A DNA stretch of 64,000 bases from Sarcina sp. DSM 11001 (GCF_900101015.1 NZ_FNFZ01000001.1:231335-295334), one strand, 5' to 3'; numbered from the stretch's first letter, positions 25,726 to 34,849 are shown. Numbers and translations are program-made. Notes: a model not told the origin generated them from the sequence alone.

Positions 25726-27294
25726 ATGAAGAACAAGAAGTTGTACGCCTGGCAGAAGGAATGCCTTGCTGCATGGGAGGGAAACCGGTTTCGGGGGATC
25801 ATCAATGTAGTGACCGGAGCCGGTAAGACATATCTGGCTCTTGCGGCGATCGATCGGGCAAGGGACTTGTTTCCTGACCTCATGGTCAGGATCGTGGTGC
25901 CCACGATCCCGCTCGCTCATCAGTGGGAGACGGCGCTTCTGCATCAGGCCGGTTCGGAAAAATGGAGGCCGGGGTTTTTCGGCGGCGGAAAAAGGGACGA
26001 TCCAGAGCGGCGGGTGATGATCTATATCATCAATTCGGCCAGGGATACGCTTGCGGGGCACATCCGCAGGGACCTGGCTCTGCAAAGGCATGTCTTTTTG
26101 ATCTGTGATGAATGCCACCATTATACCAGTAAAGAAAACCGGAAGATTTTTGGATTTGTGGAAGACCTGAATGAATCCTCAGACAGGCTGGAATCCCTGT
26201 ATCTGTGCCTGGGACTGTCGGCGACGCCGTTCGGGACTTCCAATGACGAGGTTCTGCTCAGATCTCTGGGAAAGGAAATTTATGAGTACGGCTTTGACGC
26301 CGCTGTAAAAGAAGGAATCATTTCTCCCTTTACAGTATGCGAGGTGTCAGCCTCTTTTTTTGCAGATGAGAGGCAGGAATATGCCGACCTCACCTACAGG
26401 ATAGGGAGAACGCTCGTGCAGCTTCTCAGGGAACATCCGGAGCTGAAAAAGCTGAGGGAGCGAAGAGAGAAATCCTTCATCAGGGCTGTGATGCGTATCG
26501 CCAGGGAGGCGGACATGGATCCCGAGGAGACAGCCTGCGCCTATCTGATGCTGACCTGGCAGAGAAAGGAGATCAGCACCCTGGCCAGGGCCAGGATCTC
26601 CTGCTGTCTCTCTATTTTGAGTCAGCTGAGGCGGGATGACCGGGTCCTGATCTTCTGCGAGAGGATCACCCAGGCTGAGGAGATGGTCGGACAGATCCGG
26701 AGGGCTTTTGGCAATGTATGCGGGATCTATCATTCGCAGATGACAAAGGAAGCGCGGGCACGGGTCCTGTCGGAATTCCGGAACCAGTCTTTCCGGATCC
26801 TGGTGAGCTGCAGGGCCCTGGATGAGGGAATTGATGTTCCGGATGCCAATATAGGGATCGTTTTAAGTTCAACAGCTGTGGAGCGCCAGCGTGTGCAGCG
26901 GTTGGGACGCGTGATACGACGGGCGCAGGGCAAGGCGGCAGCCTGCCTTTATTATATTTACATACGGGAATCGACAGACGACGCCGCATTTCTTCCCGGA
27001 CTGGAGGAATGTGATTCTTTCAGTCTGCGGTATTATACGGCTGAAGATGTTTTCGCCAACGATCTGTATGAATACGTCGGCGGCAGCCTGGTGCGGTCGG
27101 CGAGGGAGCGGGGATACGATACCGCGCAGCTCGAGGAGGTGCGAAGATGCCTCACTGAGGGCCTGGCCCGGGCGGATTACCTGCTGCCTGCAAAGGTACA
27201 GGCGGAGAGAGCGCGGTCGTCAGAGGAGAGACACGACCGCAACTATTGGAGCGCCATGAAGCGCGTCGGGGATGCCTTCCGAGGCCGGAAATAA
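25726..27294 (+). CDS. SF2 DEAD/DEAH-type helicase (SSL2-like)
   Basis: Superfamily 2 helicase or translocase of 522 residues. Motifs in order: I VTGAGKT (29-35), Ia VPTIPLAHQW (58-67), II DECH (128-131), III SATPFG (165-170), IV VLIFCERI (307-314), V SCRALDEGIDVPDAN (361-375), VI QRLGRVIRRA (391-400). The GIISPF segment and compact lobes resemble the XPB/SSL2-like helicases that accompany several defence systems, among them BREX-associated ones. No nuclease or methylase domain is seen; residues ~400-522 are a helical tail without recognised motif. GGGAG lies close before the ATG. It leads a four-gene run; the next gene starts 108 nt later. Confidence 0.9.
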   Translation: MKNKKLYAWQKECLAAWEGNRFRGIINVVTGAGKTYLALAAIDRARDLFPDLMVRIVVPTIPLAHQWETALLHQAGSEKWRPGFFGGGKRDDPERRVMIYIINSARDTLAGHIRRDLALQRHVFLICDECHHYTSKENRKIFGFVEDLNESSDRLESLYLCLGLSATPFGTSNDEVLLRSLGKEIYEYGFDAAVKEGIISPFTVCEVSASFFADERQEYADLTYRIGRTLVQLLREHPELKKLRERREKSFIRAVMRIAREADMDPEETACAYLMLTWQRKEISTLARARISCCLSILSQLRRDDRVLIFCERITQAEEMVGQIRRAFGNVCGIYHSQMTKEARARVLSEFRNQSFRILVSCRALDEGIDVPDANIGIVLSSTAVERQRVQRLGRVIRRAQGKAAACLYYIYIRESTDDAAFLPGLEECDSFSLRYYTAEDVFANDLYEYVGGSLVRSARERGYDTAQLEEVRRCLTEGLARADYLLPAKVQAERARSSEERHDRNYWSAMKRVGDAFRGRK

Positions 27295-27402
27295 GTCCGG
27301 AAAAAGGTATACGGATCAAAACACAGGCACAACAAGAAACGATCAGCAAACTATCAGAAAACGATCAGCAGACGATCGGCATATGAGAGGAGACAAACTG
27401 TC

Positions 27403-28194
27403 ATGCAGAATTATGAGGAACTCTACGGGGCGCTCCAGCCTCTGGAAAAGGCGCTGAAGGATTCGGCGGCGGCTGTCACAAAGCAGCAGAAAGCGATCCA
27501 GAAGAATACAGAGACCGGCAACCTGGCGGAAGTGAAAAAAAGTCTTGAAGCCATCGCGGAAGCAGCGAAGACTTTGCAGGAGGGCATTGATGCCGTCCGG
27601 AGCGAAATAGATTCTTTTGACACAAGGGCATATTTTGCCGACGGAGATTTTACAAAGCAGCTTCTGGAGGCCTGTGCGGAAAAGGGTGTCGATGTGCGCG
27701 GCGAGACGGGCGTCTATGAGATGTTCCCCTTCAAGGTCAGGATCATCGGCGATGAGGAACACGACAGTGAGATCTGGATCAACCGCAAAAAGCTGCCCAG
27801 CTTCCGGCCTTCTTTTGTGGCGGAATCCATTCACGCTGACCAGGCCAGGCTCTATAACGCCAAATTCAATGAACAGACCTTTATGACAGAGCTGGCGGAT
27901 GCCTATGAGCTGGCCTGCCTGAAGTCAAATGCCCGGACCGGCAGTACGCAGAGTCTGGATAAAATATATAAATTCCTTGCCCCTACTGCCCGTGCGAGAA
28001 AGGATTATGACAAGCAGGCCTATGCCTTTGACCTTGCAAGGCTCTACGAAAAAGGGACGGATGCCTGGGTTTCCAGAACCGGCAGAAAATATTATTTCGG
28101 AACGAGCCGGGACGGGAAGAGCGGTATCCGGGTCCTGAGCAGTTCCGGTGTGGAATCTTTCATTAACACATTAAAGATGATTAAAGAAGACTGA
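27403..28194 (+). CDS. Unknown protein with N-terminal coiled coil, helicase/ATPase operon
   Basis: Not recognised. Residues ~1-75 form a heptad-like helix rich in Ala, Lys and Glu (KALKDSAAAVTKQQKAIQ, then EAIAEAAKTLQEGIDAV), so oligomerisation or partner binding is likely. Residues ~80-263 look globular, with YEMFPFKVRIIGDEE, SEIWINRKKLPSFRPS and a C-terminal KYYFGTSRDGKSGIRVL. There is no signal peptide, membrane helix or obvious catalytic motif. GAGGAGA lies ~10 nt before the ATG. The stop is 14 nt from the next start, so it is tightly coupled to the first ATPase. It is the component that makes this operon hard to match to a named system. Confidence 0.85.
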   Translation: MQNYEELYGALQPLEKALKDSAAAVTKQQKAIQKNTETGNLAEVKKSLEAIAEAAKTLQEGIDAVRSEIDSFDTRAYFADGDFTKQLLEACAEKGVDVRGETGVYEMFPFKVRIIGDEEHDSEIWINRKKLPSFRPSFVAESIHADQARLYNAKFNEQTFMTELADAYELACLKSNARTGSTQSLDKIYKFLAPTARARKDYDKQAYAFDLARLYEKGTDAWVSRTGRKYYFGTSRDGKSGIRVLSSSGVESFINTLKMIKED

Positions 28195-28208
28195 AAGGGG
28201 ACGATCTC

Positions 28209-29435
28209 ATGACGGAGCAAATGGCGGGCGGCAGCATTGCGCTTGAACGGCTGGAAAAAGGGATGCCCCCGGGACGGGGCGCCCTTCTGGAAAAAATGAC
28301 GGCCGGTCTGGATCCGCTGACAGCTTTTCTGTGTGACCAGTATCTGGAAAATTATATAAGCCGGGGCGGGAGCAAAATGAAGTTCGTCACCGGACGGAGC
28401 GGGAGCGGTAAGACCCATTTTTCCATGCGTATGCTGGATGAAGCTGCGGCCAGGGGATTCCTGACGGTTTCCTTTTCCGCGAAAGATGTCTGGCTCCATG
28501 ATTTCAGGGAAATCTACCTGGAGATCCTCCGGCAGTGCGATATCGAACATATCCTGCAGGGCTGTGCGGACCAGATCGTGCGGGAACTGGGCTATGACCC
28601 GGCGCAGATCGGCCCGGGGAAGAGCTTCATGGATCATCTCTCTGAGAAGGGAGAGGCAGATCCGATCTCCCGGGGAGAGATCCGCAGTGCTCTGCGGTCA
28701 TATTTCACCAAAAACCCTCTGCTGGACAACAACTTTGCCTGCTGCTGTTCGATTCTGACCGGCGGGATCCTGGGGCACCCTGTCCTGGAGCCGGCCAGCC
28801 GGGAGCTGGTCCTGTCTTTTTTATACGGAGACAAGTCTGTCAAGCTCGGGCAGCTCCGCACGCTGGGGCTGTCTCCTTCCAGAGTCACAAAAATCAATGC
28901 CCGCCATCTGCTGCGTTCTCTGGCCGAGGTCGTGCATCGGGCGGGATACAGGGGGCTGATCGTCTGTATCGACGATCTTGAGATGGTCATGAACCGGGCG
29001 GCAGGCAGTGCCATGCGCTACACGAAGCTTCGCCGCAACGATGCTTTCGAGAGCATCCGGCAGCTGATCGATGATATCGACAACATGCGCTACATTATGT
29101 TCCTGTTCGGATTCGAGCGCGGCCTCATGGACAATGAAAACACCGGATTCAAGACTTATCAGGCTCTCTGGATGAGGATCCAGAACGAAGTGGTGAGCAC
29201 GCGGTTTAACCGGTTTGCGGATATCATTGACCTGGACCGCTACGCGGAGGAATTCTACACGGAGGATGTCCTGATCGAGATGTCCGGAAAGATCGCACAG
29301 GTCCTGTCTGACTATGGCAGGCCGGCAAAAATACTGGATAAGGAAAAAGCCGGCGGGCTTTTGGAACGATCAAAGTTCGGCGGGATCGGGCTTCCTTATC
29401 TGGTGGTGCGCGAAGTGCTGTCTGAAGATAATTGA
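28209..29435 (+). CDS. BrxD/DUF2791-like P-loop ATPase 1
   Basis: P-loop ATPase of 408 residues. Walker A is GRSGSGKT (62-69); Walker B is LIVCIDDLE (250-258). After it comes a block with arginine pairs and YTKLRRNDAFESIRQLIDD, then MFLFGFERGL, as in the DUF2791/BrxD group from BREX-type loci. AAGGGG is ~8 nt before the ATG. It follows the unknown coiled-coil gene by 14 nt and precedes a second, divergent ATPase of the same type by ~100 nt, so the two could form a hetero-oligomer. The family call is from motif pattern memory; the alternative is a generic AAA/STAND ATPase. Confidence 0.8.
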   Translation: MTEQMAGGSIALERLEKGMPPGRGALLEKMTAGLDPLTAFLCDQYLENYISRGGSKMKFVTGRSGSGKTHFSMRMLDEAAARGFLTVSFSAKDVWLHDFREIYLEILRQCDIEHILQGCADQIVRELGYDPAQIGPGKSFMDHLSEKGEADPISRGEIRSALRSYFTKNPLLDNNFACCCSILTGGILGHPVLEPASRELVLSFLYGDKSVKLGQLRTLGLSPSRVTKINARHLLRSLAEVVHRAGYRGLIVCIDDLEMVMNRAAGSAMRYTKLRRNDAFESIRQLIDDIDNMRYIMFLFGFERGLMDNENTGFKTYQALWMRIQNEVVSTRFNRFADIIDLDRYAEEFYTEDVLIEMSGKIAQVLSDYGRPAKILDKEKAGGLLERSKFGGIGLPYLVVREVLSEDN

Positions 29436-29533
29436 TGACTGACCGCCCGTTGACCAGCCTCGGCAGTTTTTGAGTGTCAAAGAGGTAAAAACTGTCGATA
29501 TCAGCTGAGTCTGCGGAAAGAGGAGGGCTGTAA

Positions 29534-30778
29534 ATGATACAAGAGCAATCTGGACGCGAGCATGGGGAGACTGACTTCAATGCGCGTCATGTGATTGAAG
29601 CGCTGCGCAGCGGAGTGCCGTCCCGCGCGGTCGGCGAGTATTTTTCGGAGGCGCGGCCGGCAATGCTCCGCAGGGTGCAGGACCGGCTGGAGTCCGTGCG
29701 CGAGACGGGACGTTCCGGAGGCATGGTGTTTACCGGACGTTACGGAGAGGGAAAGACACACCTGCTCAATACCGTGTTCAGCATGGCGTTCGCGGAAAAC
29801 ATGGCGGTATCCTGCGTTTCTCTGGGCAAGGAGACCCCTGTCGACAAGCTTCATCAGCTGTACCCTAAGATCATTGCCAACACTTATCTGCCGGGTGCTG
29901 CCCAGCCGGGCTTCCGCAGGAAGCTGGAGGATCTGACACAGGGAAGCAATGTTTCCGGTGAACTTCTGGCCTATGCGGCAAAGGAGATGGAAACGGACAA
30001 ACTCTATTTTCTCCTGCGCGCCTTTTTGGGAACACAGGAGGAAGAGGAGCGGTACGCCTTCCTCGCCGACCTCGAGGGTGACTTTACGACAGGTCCGCTG
30101 ATCAAACGGAGCTACAGGAGGATCACAGGATCTGTAGCAAAATTTAATCAGAATTTCAGCAAGACAAAACATGTTTTTGATTATTTCTGCTTTATCAGCC
30201 ATCTGTTCAAACAGCTCGGCTACAATGGATGGGTGCTGCTGTTTGACGAAGCGGAACTCATCGGGGGCATGGGCAAGAAGGCCCGCGCAAAAAGCTACGT
30301 AGAGATGCAGCGCTTTTTGAAGCCTTCTCCGAAGCTTGAAGGGGTGTTTTCCCTGTTTGCCTTCAGCTCTTCCTATGTGGAAGATGTGATCGATAAAAAG
30401 AAAGAATTTGAGAATGTGCGTGAAGTATTCGCCGAAGACGGCGATGCTCTCTCAGCGGCGGAAGCCTCGCTCAGAGCGATCGAAAACGCCCCTGAGCTAG
30501 CGCCTCTGACGAAGGAGGAGATCACCCGGATCCTCATGAGCATCCAGGATTTCCACGGAAAGGCATATGGCTGGCACCCGGACGTCTCCGCCGAGTCCAT
30601 CTATGCAGCGACCGAAGCCGGAGGCTACCTGCTCCGGACCAAGATCCGCGCCGCTATCGAATTTTTTGACCAGCTCTACCAGTACGGCGAAGCCGGTAAG
30701 ACCAGAATCACGGAACTTGGCAAAGAGACCTTTGAGGAAGACGATACACCGGAACTGCCGGATCTGGACGAGTTGTGA
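29534..30778 (+). CDS. BrxD/DUF2791-like P-loop ATPase 2
   Basis: Second P-loop ATPase, 414 residues. The N-terminus has VIEALRSGVPSRAVGEY (20-36), an arrangement I associate with the DUF2791/BrxD family. Walker A is GRYGEGKT (68-75), Walker B WVLLFDEAELIG (233-244), followed by AFSSSYVEDVIDKK. The C-terminus contains GGYLLRTKIRAAIEFFDQLYQ, a likely helical lid. GGAGGG lies 5 nt before the ATG. It shares no long identity with ATPase 1, so this is not a recent duplication. It is the last gene of the operon; no methyltransferase, nuclease, PglZ or BrxC gene follows before rpmE. Confidence 0.82.
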   Translation: MIQEQSGREHGETDFNARHVIEALRSGVPSRAVGEYFSEARPAMLRRVQDRLESVRETGRSGGMVFTGRYGEGKTHLLNTVFSMAFAENMAVSCVSLGKETPVDKLHQLYPKIIANTYLPGAAQPGFRRKLEDLTQGSNVSGELLAYAAKEMETDKLYFLLRAFLGTQEEEERYAFLADLEGDFTTGPLIKRSYRRITGSVAKFNQNFSKTKHVFDYFCFISHLFKQLGYNGWVLLFDEAELIGGMGKKARAKSYVEMQRFLKPSPKLEGVFSLFAFSSSYVEDVIDKKKEFENVREVFAEDGDALSAAEASLRAIENAPELAPLTKEEITRILMSIQDFHGKAYGWHPDVSAESIYAATEAGGYLLRTKIRAAIEFFDQLYQYGEAGKTRITELGKETFEEDDTPELPDLDEL

Positions 30779-30810
30779 GAAAGGCAGTTGTGAGAAAGAT
30801 AATTTTTCTC

Positions 30811-30839
30811 TTGCATGCCGTGGGAGTGCGTGATATAAT
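30811..30839 (+). promoter_or_regulatory. SigA-type promoter of rpmE
   Basis: TTGCAT (30811-30816), 17-nt spacer, perfect TATAAT (30834-30839). Transcription should start near 30846, leaving a ~200-nt untranslated leader before rpmE. Confidence 0.85.
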
Positions 30840-30845
30840 CTGAAA

Positions 30846-31046
30846 TGCTGTTCAGGAAAACCCTGATAAATGGGAAAAGTCAGGATTTCACCACAGCAGT
30901 TCACTTGTGTATCCTGCACCAACGGACGCATATCACTTTTTTGAATCATACGGGGCGCTTAAACCAGTATCCGTATCCTCCCGGAGTCTTTTTCAGAAAT
31001 CTACCGGAAGATTCGGCATCAGGCGCTCAGGTAAGGAGGAAAAATC
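30846..31046 (+). promoter_or_regulatory. Long rpmE leader, candidate ribosomal-protein leader RNA
   Basis: About 200 nt between the predicted transcription start and the rpmE start codon with no reading frame of note. L31 leader RNAs have been described in Firmicutes; I could not verify the consensus fold here. The segment ends in a strong AAGGAGG ribosome binding site. Confidence 0.4.
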
Positions 31047-31253
31047 ATGAGAGAGGGAATCCATCCCAAGTATTTCCAGGCAACTGTAACCTGCAACTGC
31101 GGCAATACCTTCGTGACCGGCTCCACTTCCAAGGAGATCCACGTCGAAGTTTGTTCCAAGTGCCATTCATTCTACACCGGCACGCAGAAGACAGCGGCTG
31201 CCAAGGGTCGTATCGATAAGTTCAACAGGAAGTATGGCCTGGGCAACAACTAA
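31047..31253 (+). CDS. rpmE: 50S ribosomal protein L31, zinc-binding type
   Basis: L31 of 68 residues, a 50S subunit protein bridging to the 30S head. It is the zinc-binding (C+) type: CNCG at residues 16-19 and CSKCH at 36-40 give the four ligands, in the order seen in RpmE rather than the zinc-free RpmE2 paralogue. It starts with the canonical REGIHPKY and ends with a basic DKFNRKYG tail. AAGGAGG lies 8 nt upstream. It has its own promoter and terminator, so it marks the right border of the accessory block. Confidence 0.97.
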   Translation: MREGIHPKYFQATVTCNCGNTFVTGSTSKEIHVEVCSKCHSFYTGTQKTAAAKGRIDKFNRKYGLGNN

Positions 31254-31272
31254 TATTGATACAAAAATGCAG

Positions 31273-31320
31273 ACGGCAAGGCAGCAGCGGATTTTCCGCT
31301 GTGTCTTGCCGTTGTTGTTA
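31273..31320 (+). terminator. Terminator after rpmE
   Basis: Long hairpin: ACGGCAAG (31273-31280) with CTTGCCGT (31305-31312), continued inward by AGCGGA/TCCGCT, followed by TGTTGTT. The T-run is interrupted by G, so efficiency is uncertain. Confidence 0.75.
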
Positions 31321-31380
31321 TATATAAAAGACAGATATAAGACAGACAAGGCCCACCTTGTCTGGTTAAAGAAACAGCAT

Positions 31381-32643
31381 ATGAATTCACGAACAAAAAC
31401 AAAAGCAAATACAAATAAAAATACAGGTAATAGTGTTATTAAAGAATGCAGACAGCGCAATTCAGGAATCGGCGGACAGGCTGTCCTCGAGGGCGTCATG
31501 ATGCGCAACAAGGATAAATATGCCATTGCCGTGCGCAAAAGCGATGGGAGTATTGTTTTAAAAAAGGATACTTACAAGGGAATCCTGGCGGATTCCGTTT
31601 TGAAAAAGATCCCTTTTATCCGGGGCATTTTTGTCTTTATCGATTCCATGATCCTGGGACTGGGCTGCACGAATTATTCCGCGGAGATCTATGCAGAGGA
31701 TGATCCGGATGCCCATCCTGCGAATGCAGAAAAGAATGGGGAGAATCCGAAAGCCCATCCTGCGAATGCAGAAAAGAATGAGGAGAATCCGAAAGCCCAT
31801 TCTGCGAATGCAGAAAAGAATGGGGAGGAGTCGAATGCCCTTTCCTCGGATACAGGAAAGGATTCGGAAAACGCTGGTTCTGCGGTTTCGTCCCAAAATA
31901 CGGACAAAGCGGATTCTCCTGCTCTTGAAAACGATCCGGGAGAGACCTCGGAAAAGAATTCCGATGAAAAAAAGGAATCCTTCGGCGAACAGGCCCTGAC
32001 AGCAGTTGTGATGGTCCTGAGCTTTGTTCTGGCAATCGGTCTGTTTATGGTGCTCCCCTATTTTCTGGCTTCTCATGTGGTGAAGCTGACCGGCAGCACG
32101 GCCCTGCTCTCCCTCTTTGAGGGAATCATCCGCATTGCTATCTTTGTCTGCTACATCCTGGTGATCTCACAGATGAAAGATATCAGGAGGCTCTTCCAGT
32201 ACCACGGGGCGGAGCATAAGTGTATCAACTGCCTCGAGGGCGGAAATGAACTGACTGTGGAAAACGCGAAGAAGGCCACCCGCCTCCACAAGCGCTGCGG
32301 CAGCAGTTTCATTCTGTTTGTCATGATGGTGAGCATCGTCCTGTTTTTCTTTATCCGCGTCAGAAATCCTATTGCCAGAGTGGGCCTGCGGATCCTGCTC
32401 CTGCCGGTGATCTCCGGCATTTCCTATGAATTGATCCGGTTTGCGGGAAGCTCGGACAACCCTGTTATCGCCCTTCTGTCCAAACCCGGACTTATGCTGC
32501 AGGGTCTGACGACAAAGGAGCCGGATGATCGGATGCTGGAGGTGGCAATTGCCTCTGTCGAAGCCGTTTTTGACTGGCGGGATTATCTGGAAAGGGAGTT
32601 TCCGGGCGGCCGGCGGGAAGCAGCAGATTGTATTGCAGAATGA
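31381..32643 (+). CDS. DUF1385 (YqhQ-like) membrane protein with repeat insertion
   Basis: DUF1385 family protein of unknown biochemical role, frequently next to prmC and prfA. It shows the signature GGQAVLEGVMMR (31-42), a second block HGAEHKCINC and GNELTVENAKKATRLHKRCG, and about four membrane segments (one near 205-230, the others after 245). Residues ~105-203 are an acidic low-complexity insertion with three 14-residue repeats (AHPANAEKNGENPK). ATG 31381 is chosen; an upstream in-frame start at 31234 would overlap rpmE. No strong Shine-Dalgarno is visible. It is followed by prmC after 25 nt, in the common order DUF1385-prmC-prfA. Confidence 0.9.
   Translation: MNSRTKTKANTNKNTGNSVIKECRQRNSGIGGQAVLEGVMMRNKDKYAIAVRKSDGSIVLKKDTYKGILADSVLKKIPFIRGIFVFIDSMILGLGCTNYSAEIYAEDDPDAHPANAEKNGENPKAHPANAEKNEENPKAHSANAEKNGEESNALSSDTGKDSENAGSAVSSQNTDKADSPALENDPGETSEKNSDEKKESFGEQALTAVVMVLSFVLAIGLFMVLPYFLASHVVKLTGSTALLSLFEGIIRIAIFVCYILVISQMKDIRRLFQYHGAEHKCINCLEGGNELTVENAKKATRLHKRCGSSFILFVMMVSIVLFFFIRVRNPIARVGLRILLLPVISGISYELIRFAGSSDNPVIALLSKPGLMLQGLTTKEPDDRMLEVAIASVEAVFDWRDYLEREFPGGRREAADCIAE
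31711..31836 (+). repeat. 42-bp in-frame tandem repeat, three copies
   Basis: Copies begin at 31711, 31753 and 31795 with a 42-bp period and only a few base differences. They encode the 14-residue repeats inside the DUF1385 protein. Confidence 0.92.
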
Positions 32644-32668
32644 AATCAGGTAACAGGAGCAGCAATCT

Positions 32669-33691
32669 ATGATTGAAGAAGTTCAGTTTTATCCATGCAG
32701 GGATGTCTATGAAGAAGGCATGGCGCTTCTGGCCGGGCTTGAGGATGCGGCGCTGGATGCAAGGCTGCTGCTGGAGCATTTCTGCGGGATCGATACCAAC
32801 AGGCTGCTTGCTGAGCCGGGGATGCCTGTCAGCGATGACCTTAGGAGCGCTTTTCTGAAAGGCATAAAGCGCAGGGCAGCCAGGGAGCCGCTCGCTTATA
32901 TAGTCGGGGAGCAGTCCTTTATGGGACTTCCCTTTATCGTGTCTGAAGATGTCCTGATCCCCGAGCAGGATACGGAGAACCTGGTTGAGGAAGCTCTGCG
33001 CCTGATCGACGACGGATCCAGGATCCTGGACCTGTGCACAGGCAGCGGATGCATCCTTCTGAGCCTGCTTCACTATACAAACGGCTGTATCGGTGTGGGT
33101 ACGGATTTATCGGAGAAAGCTTTAGAGATCGCGCGCCGGAATGCTTCCGCTCATGGACTTTCCGACCAGACTGTGTGGCTCCAGGGAGATCTGTTTGATG
33201 CGCTGGATCCTTTAAATAAAAAAGATAATGATGATAAAGATAATAAAAGAGAAAAATATAAAAAAGAAGATAATAAAAGAGAAGAAATCAGAGACGACCA
33301 GGCAGAGAAAAGTACAGAGTCGGAAAAGTCAGAATCGGGATTTCCGGGCATGTCTTATACCTCGGGATATGATATGATTATTTCAAATCCTCCTTATATT
33401 CCGACATCTGTCATCGACACCCTGCAGCCTGAGGTGCGCTGCGCGCAGCCCCGGATGGCCCTGGACGGCGGCGGAGACGGACTGGATTTCTATAGAAGGA
33501 TCATCAGGGAGGCGCCTGCCCATCTGGTGGTCGGCGGACGTCTTCTCCTCGAGATCGGTTATGACCAGGCGGAGGCTGTCTCAGATCTTTTGCGGGAAGC
33601 AGGATATTACGGCATAGAGATTTTGAAGGATTACGGCGGCAATGACCGCATAGCCACTGCAGTCTGCAGCCTGGCTCAGAAGAGAAACTGA
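32669..33691 (+). CDS. prmC: Peptide chain release factor N5-glutamine methyltransferase
   Basis: PrmC methylates the Gln of the GGQ motif in release factors. The N-terminal helical domain (1-90) is followed by the SAM-binding Rossmann fold with ILDLCTGSGCI (119-129) and the catalytic NPPY at 240-243. Residues ~182-228 form an inserted Lys/Asp/Asn-rich stretch (NKKDNDDKDNK) encoded by markedly AT-rich DNA, placed between the methyl-donor half and NPPY where family members have a short loop. It lies upstream of its substrate gene prfA. The insertion is in frame and both flanks are well conserved, so the enzyme is probably active. Confidence 0.94.
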   Translation: MIEEVQFYPCRDVYEEGMALLAGLEDAALDARLLLEHFCGIDTNRLLAEPGMPVSDDLRSAFLKGIKRRAAREPLAYIVGEQSFMGLPFIVSEDVLIPEQDTENLVEEALRLIDDGSRILDLCTGSGCILLSLLHYTNGCIGVGTDLSEKALEIARRNASAHGLSDQTVWLQGDLFDALDPLNKKDNDDKDNKREKYKKEDNKREEIRDDQAEKSTESEKSESGFPGMSYTSGYDMIISNPPYIPTSVIDTLQPEVRCAQPRMALDGGGDGLDFYRRIIREAPAHLVVGGRLLLEIGYDQAEAVSDLLREAGYYGIEILKDYGGNDRIATAVCSLAQKRN

Positions 33692-33769
33692 GTCTCCGTC
33701 CCCGTTTCAGCACCCGCCCTGCAAACCCGTTTTTTATCATCCATATTTTACAATAAGGTGACCTGATTT

Positions 33770-34849
33770 ATGTTTGAAAAAATGGAAGGAGTAGTCCTCC
33801 GCTATGAGGACATTTCACAGGAACTGATGAGTCCCGGCGTGACTTCGGACCAGAAGCGGTTCATGGCGCTCATGAAGGAGCAGAGCGATCTGGCTCCTCT
33901 GGTGGAGACTTACCAGTCCTATAAAAAAGCCCAGTCGGATGCGGAAGACGCCCAGCTCCTCCTGGCTGAAGAGAATGATGAGGAACTGCGGACGCTGGCC
34001 AAGGAAGAGCTGGCGCAGGCCAGAGACCAGGTCTCGGTCCTCGAGGAAAAACTGCGGATCCTGCTCCTGCCCAAGGACCCCAATGATGACAAAAATGTCA
34101 TCGTGGAGATCCGCGCGGGGGCTGGCGGCGATGAGGCCGCTCTGTTCGCGGGTGATATTTACAGGATGTATGTCCATTATGCGGAGGGACGGGGCTGGCG
34201 TGTCGAGACGGTCAGCTTTGAAGAGATCGGGATCGGCGGCATGAAATCAGTGAGCTTTATTATTTCCGGAAAAGGAGCCTATTCCCGACTGAAATATGAG
34301 AGCGGCGTGCACCGGGTGCAGCGCGTCCCGGTGACCGAGTCCGGCGGCAGGATCCATACCTCGACCTGCACAGTGGCGGTGATCCCGGAGGTCGGCGACG
34401 ACATCCAGATCGATATTCCGGACAAGGATGTCCGCATAGACGTCATGCGTGCTTCCGGAAACGGCGGCCAGTGCGTCAATACGACAGACTCCGCTGTCCG
34501 GCTGACCCACTATCCGACGGGAATCGTCATTTACAGCCAGACGGAGAAATCCCAGCTCCAGAACAAGGCGAAGGCCTGGGCACTCCTGCGCTCCAGGCTC
34601 TATGATCTCGAGATGCAGAGACGCCACGATGAAGAGGCGGACCTGAGGCGCAGCCAGATCGGGACAGGCGACCGGTCGGAAAAGATACGCACCTATAATT
34701 TCCCGCAGGGAAGAGTCACGGACCACAGGATCAAGTGCACGCTCTACAAGCTGGATTCCTTCCTAAACGGCGATATGGATGACATCATCGATCCTCTGAT
34801 CGCGGCGGACCAGGCAGCCAAGCTGATGAAGCTGGGCGAGAGCGCCTGA
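33770..34849 (+). CDS. prfA: Peptide chain release factor 1
   Basis: RF1 recognises UAA and UAG stops on the ribosome. The codon-reading tripeptide is PVT within [12 protein letters not shown], equivalent to PAT of other RF1 proteins, and the catalytic GGQ appears in [10 protein letters not shown]. Length (359) is standard. It follows prmC by 78 nt; PrmC modifies the Gln of GGQ. Although GTGACCTGATTT precedes the ATG without a strong Shine-Dalgarno, the N-terminus [17 protein letters not shown] is typical. Note that several genes in the window end in TAA/TAG, which RF1 reads. Confidence 0.97.
   Translation: MFEKMEGVVLRYEDISQELMSPGVTSDQKRFMALMKEQSDLAPLVETYQSYKKAQSDAEDAQLLLAEENDEELRTLAKEELAQARDQVSVLEEKLRILLLPKDPNDDKNVIVEIRAGAGGDEAALFAGDIYRMYVHYAEGRGWRVETVSFEEIGIGGMKSVSFIISGKGAYSRLKYESGVHRVQRVPVTESGGRIHTSTCTVAVIPEVGDDIQIDIPDKDVRIDVMRASGNGGQCVNTTDSAVRLTHYPTGIVIYSQTEKSQLQNKAKAWALLRSRLYDLEMQRRHDEEADLRRSQIGTGDRSEKIRTYNFPQGRVTDHRIKCTLYKLDSFLNGDMDDIIDPLIAADQAAKLMKLGESA

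Noticed and set aside
25726..30778. Calling the helicase/ATPase operon a BREX system
   Set aside because: BREX core genes (PglX-type methyltransferase, PglZ, BrxC) are not visible; only BrxD-like ATPases and a helicase are shared.
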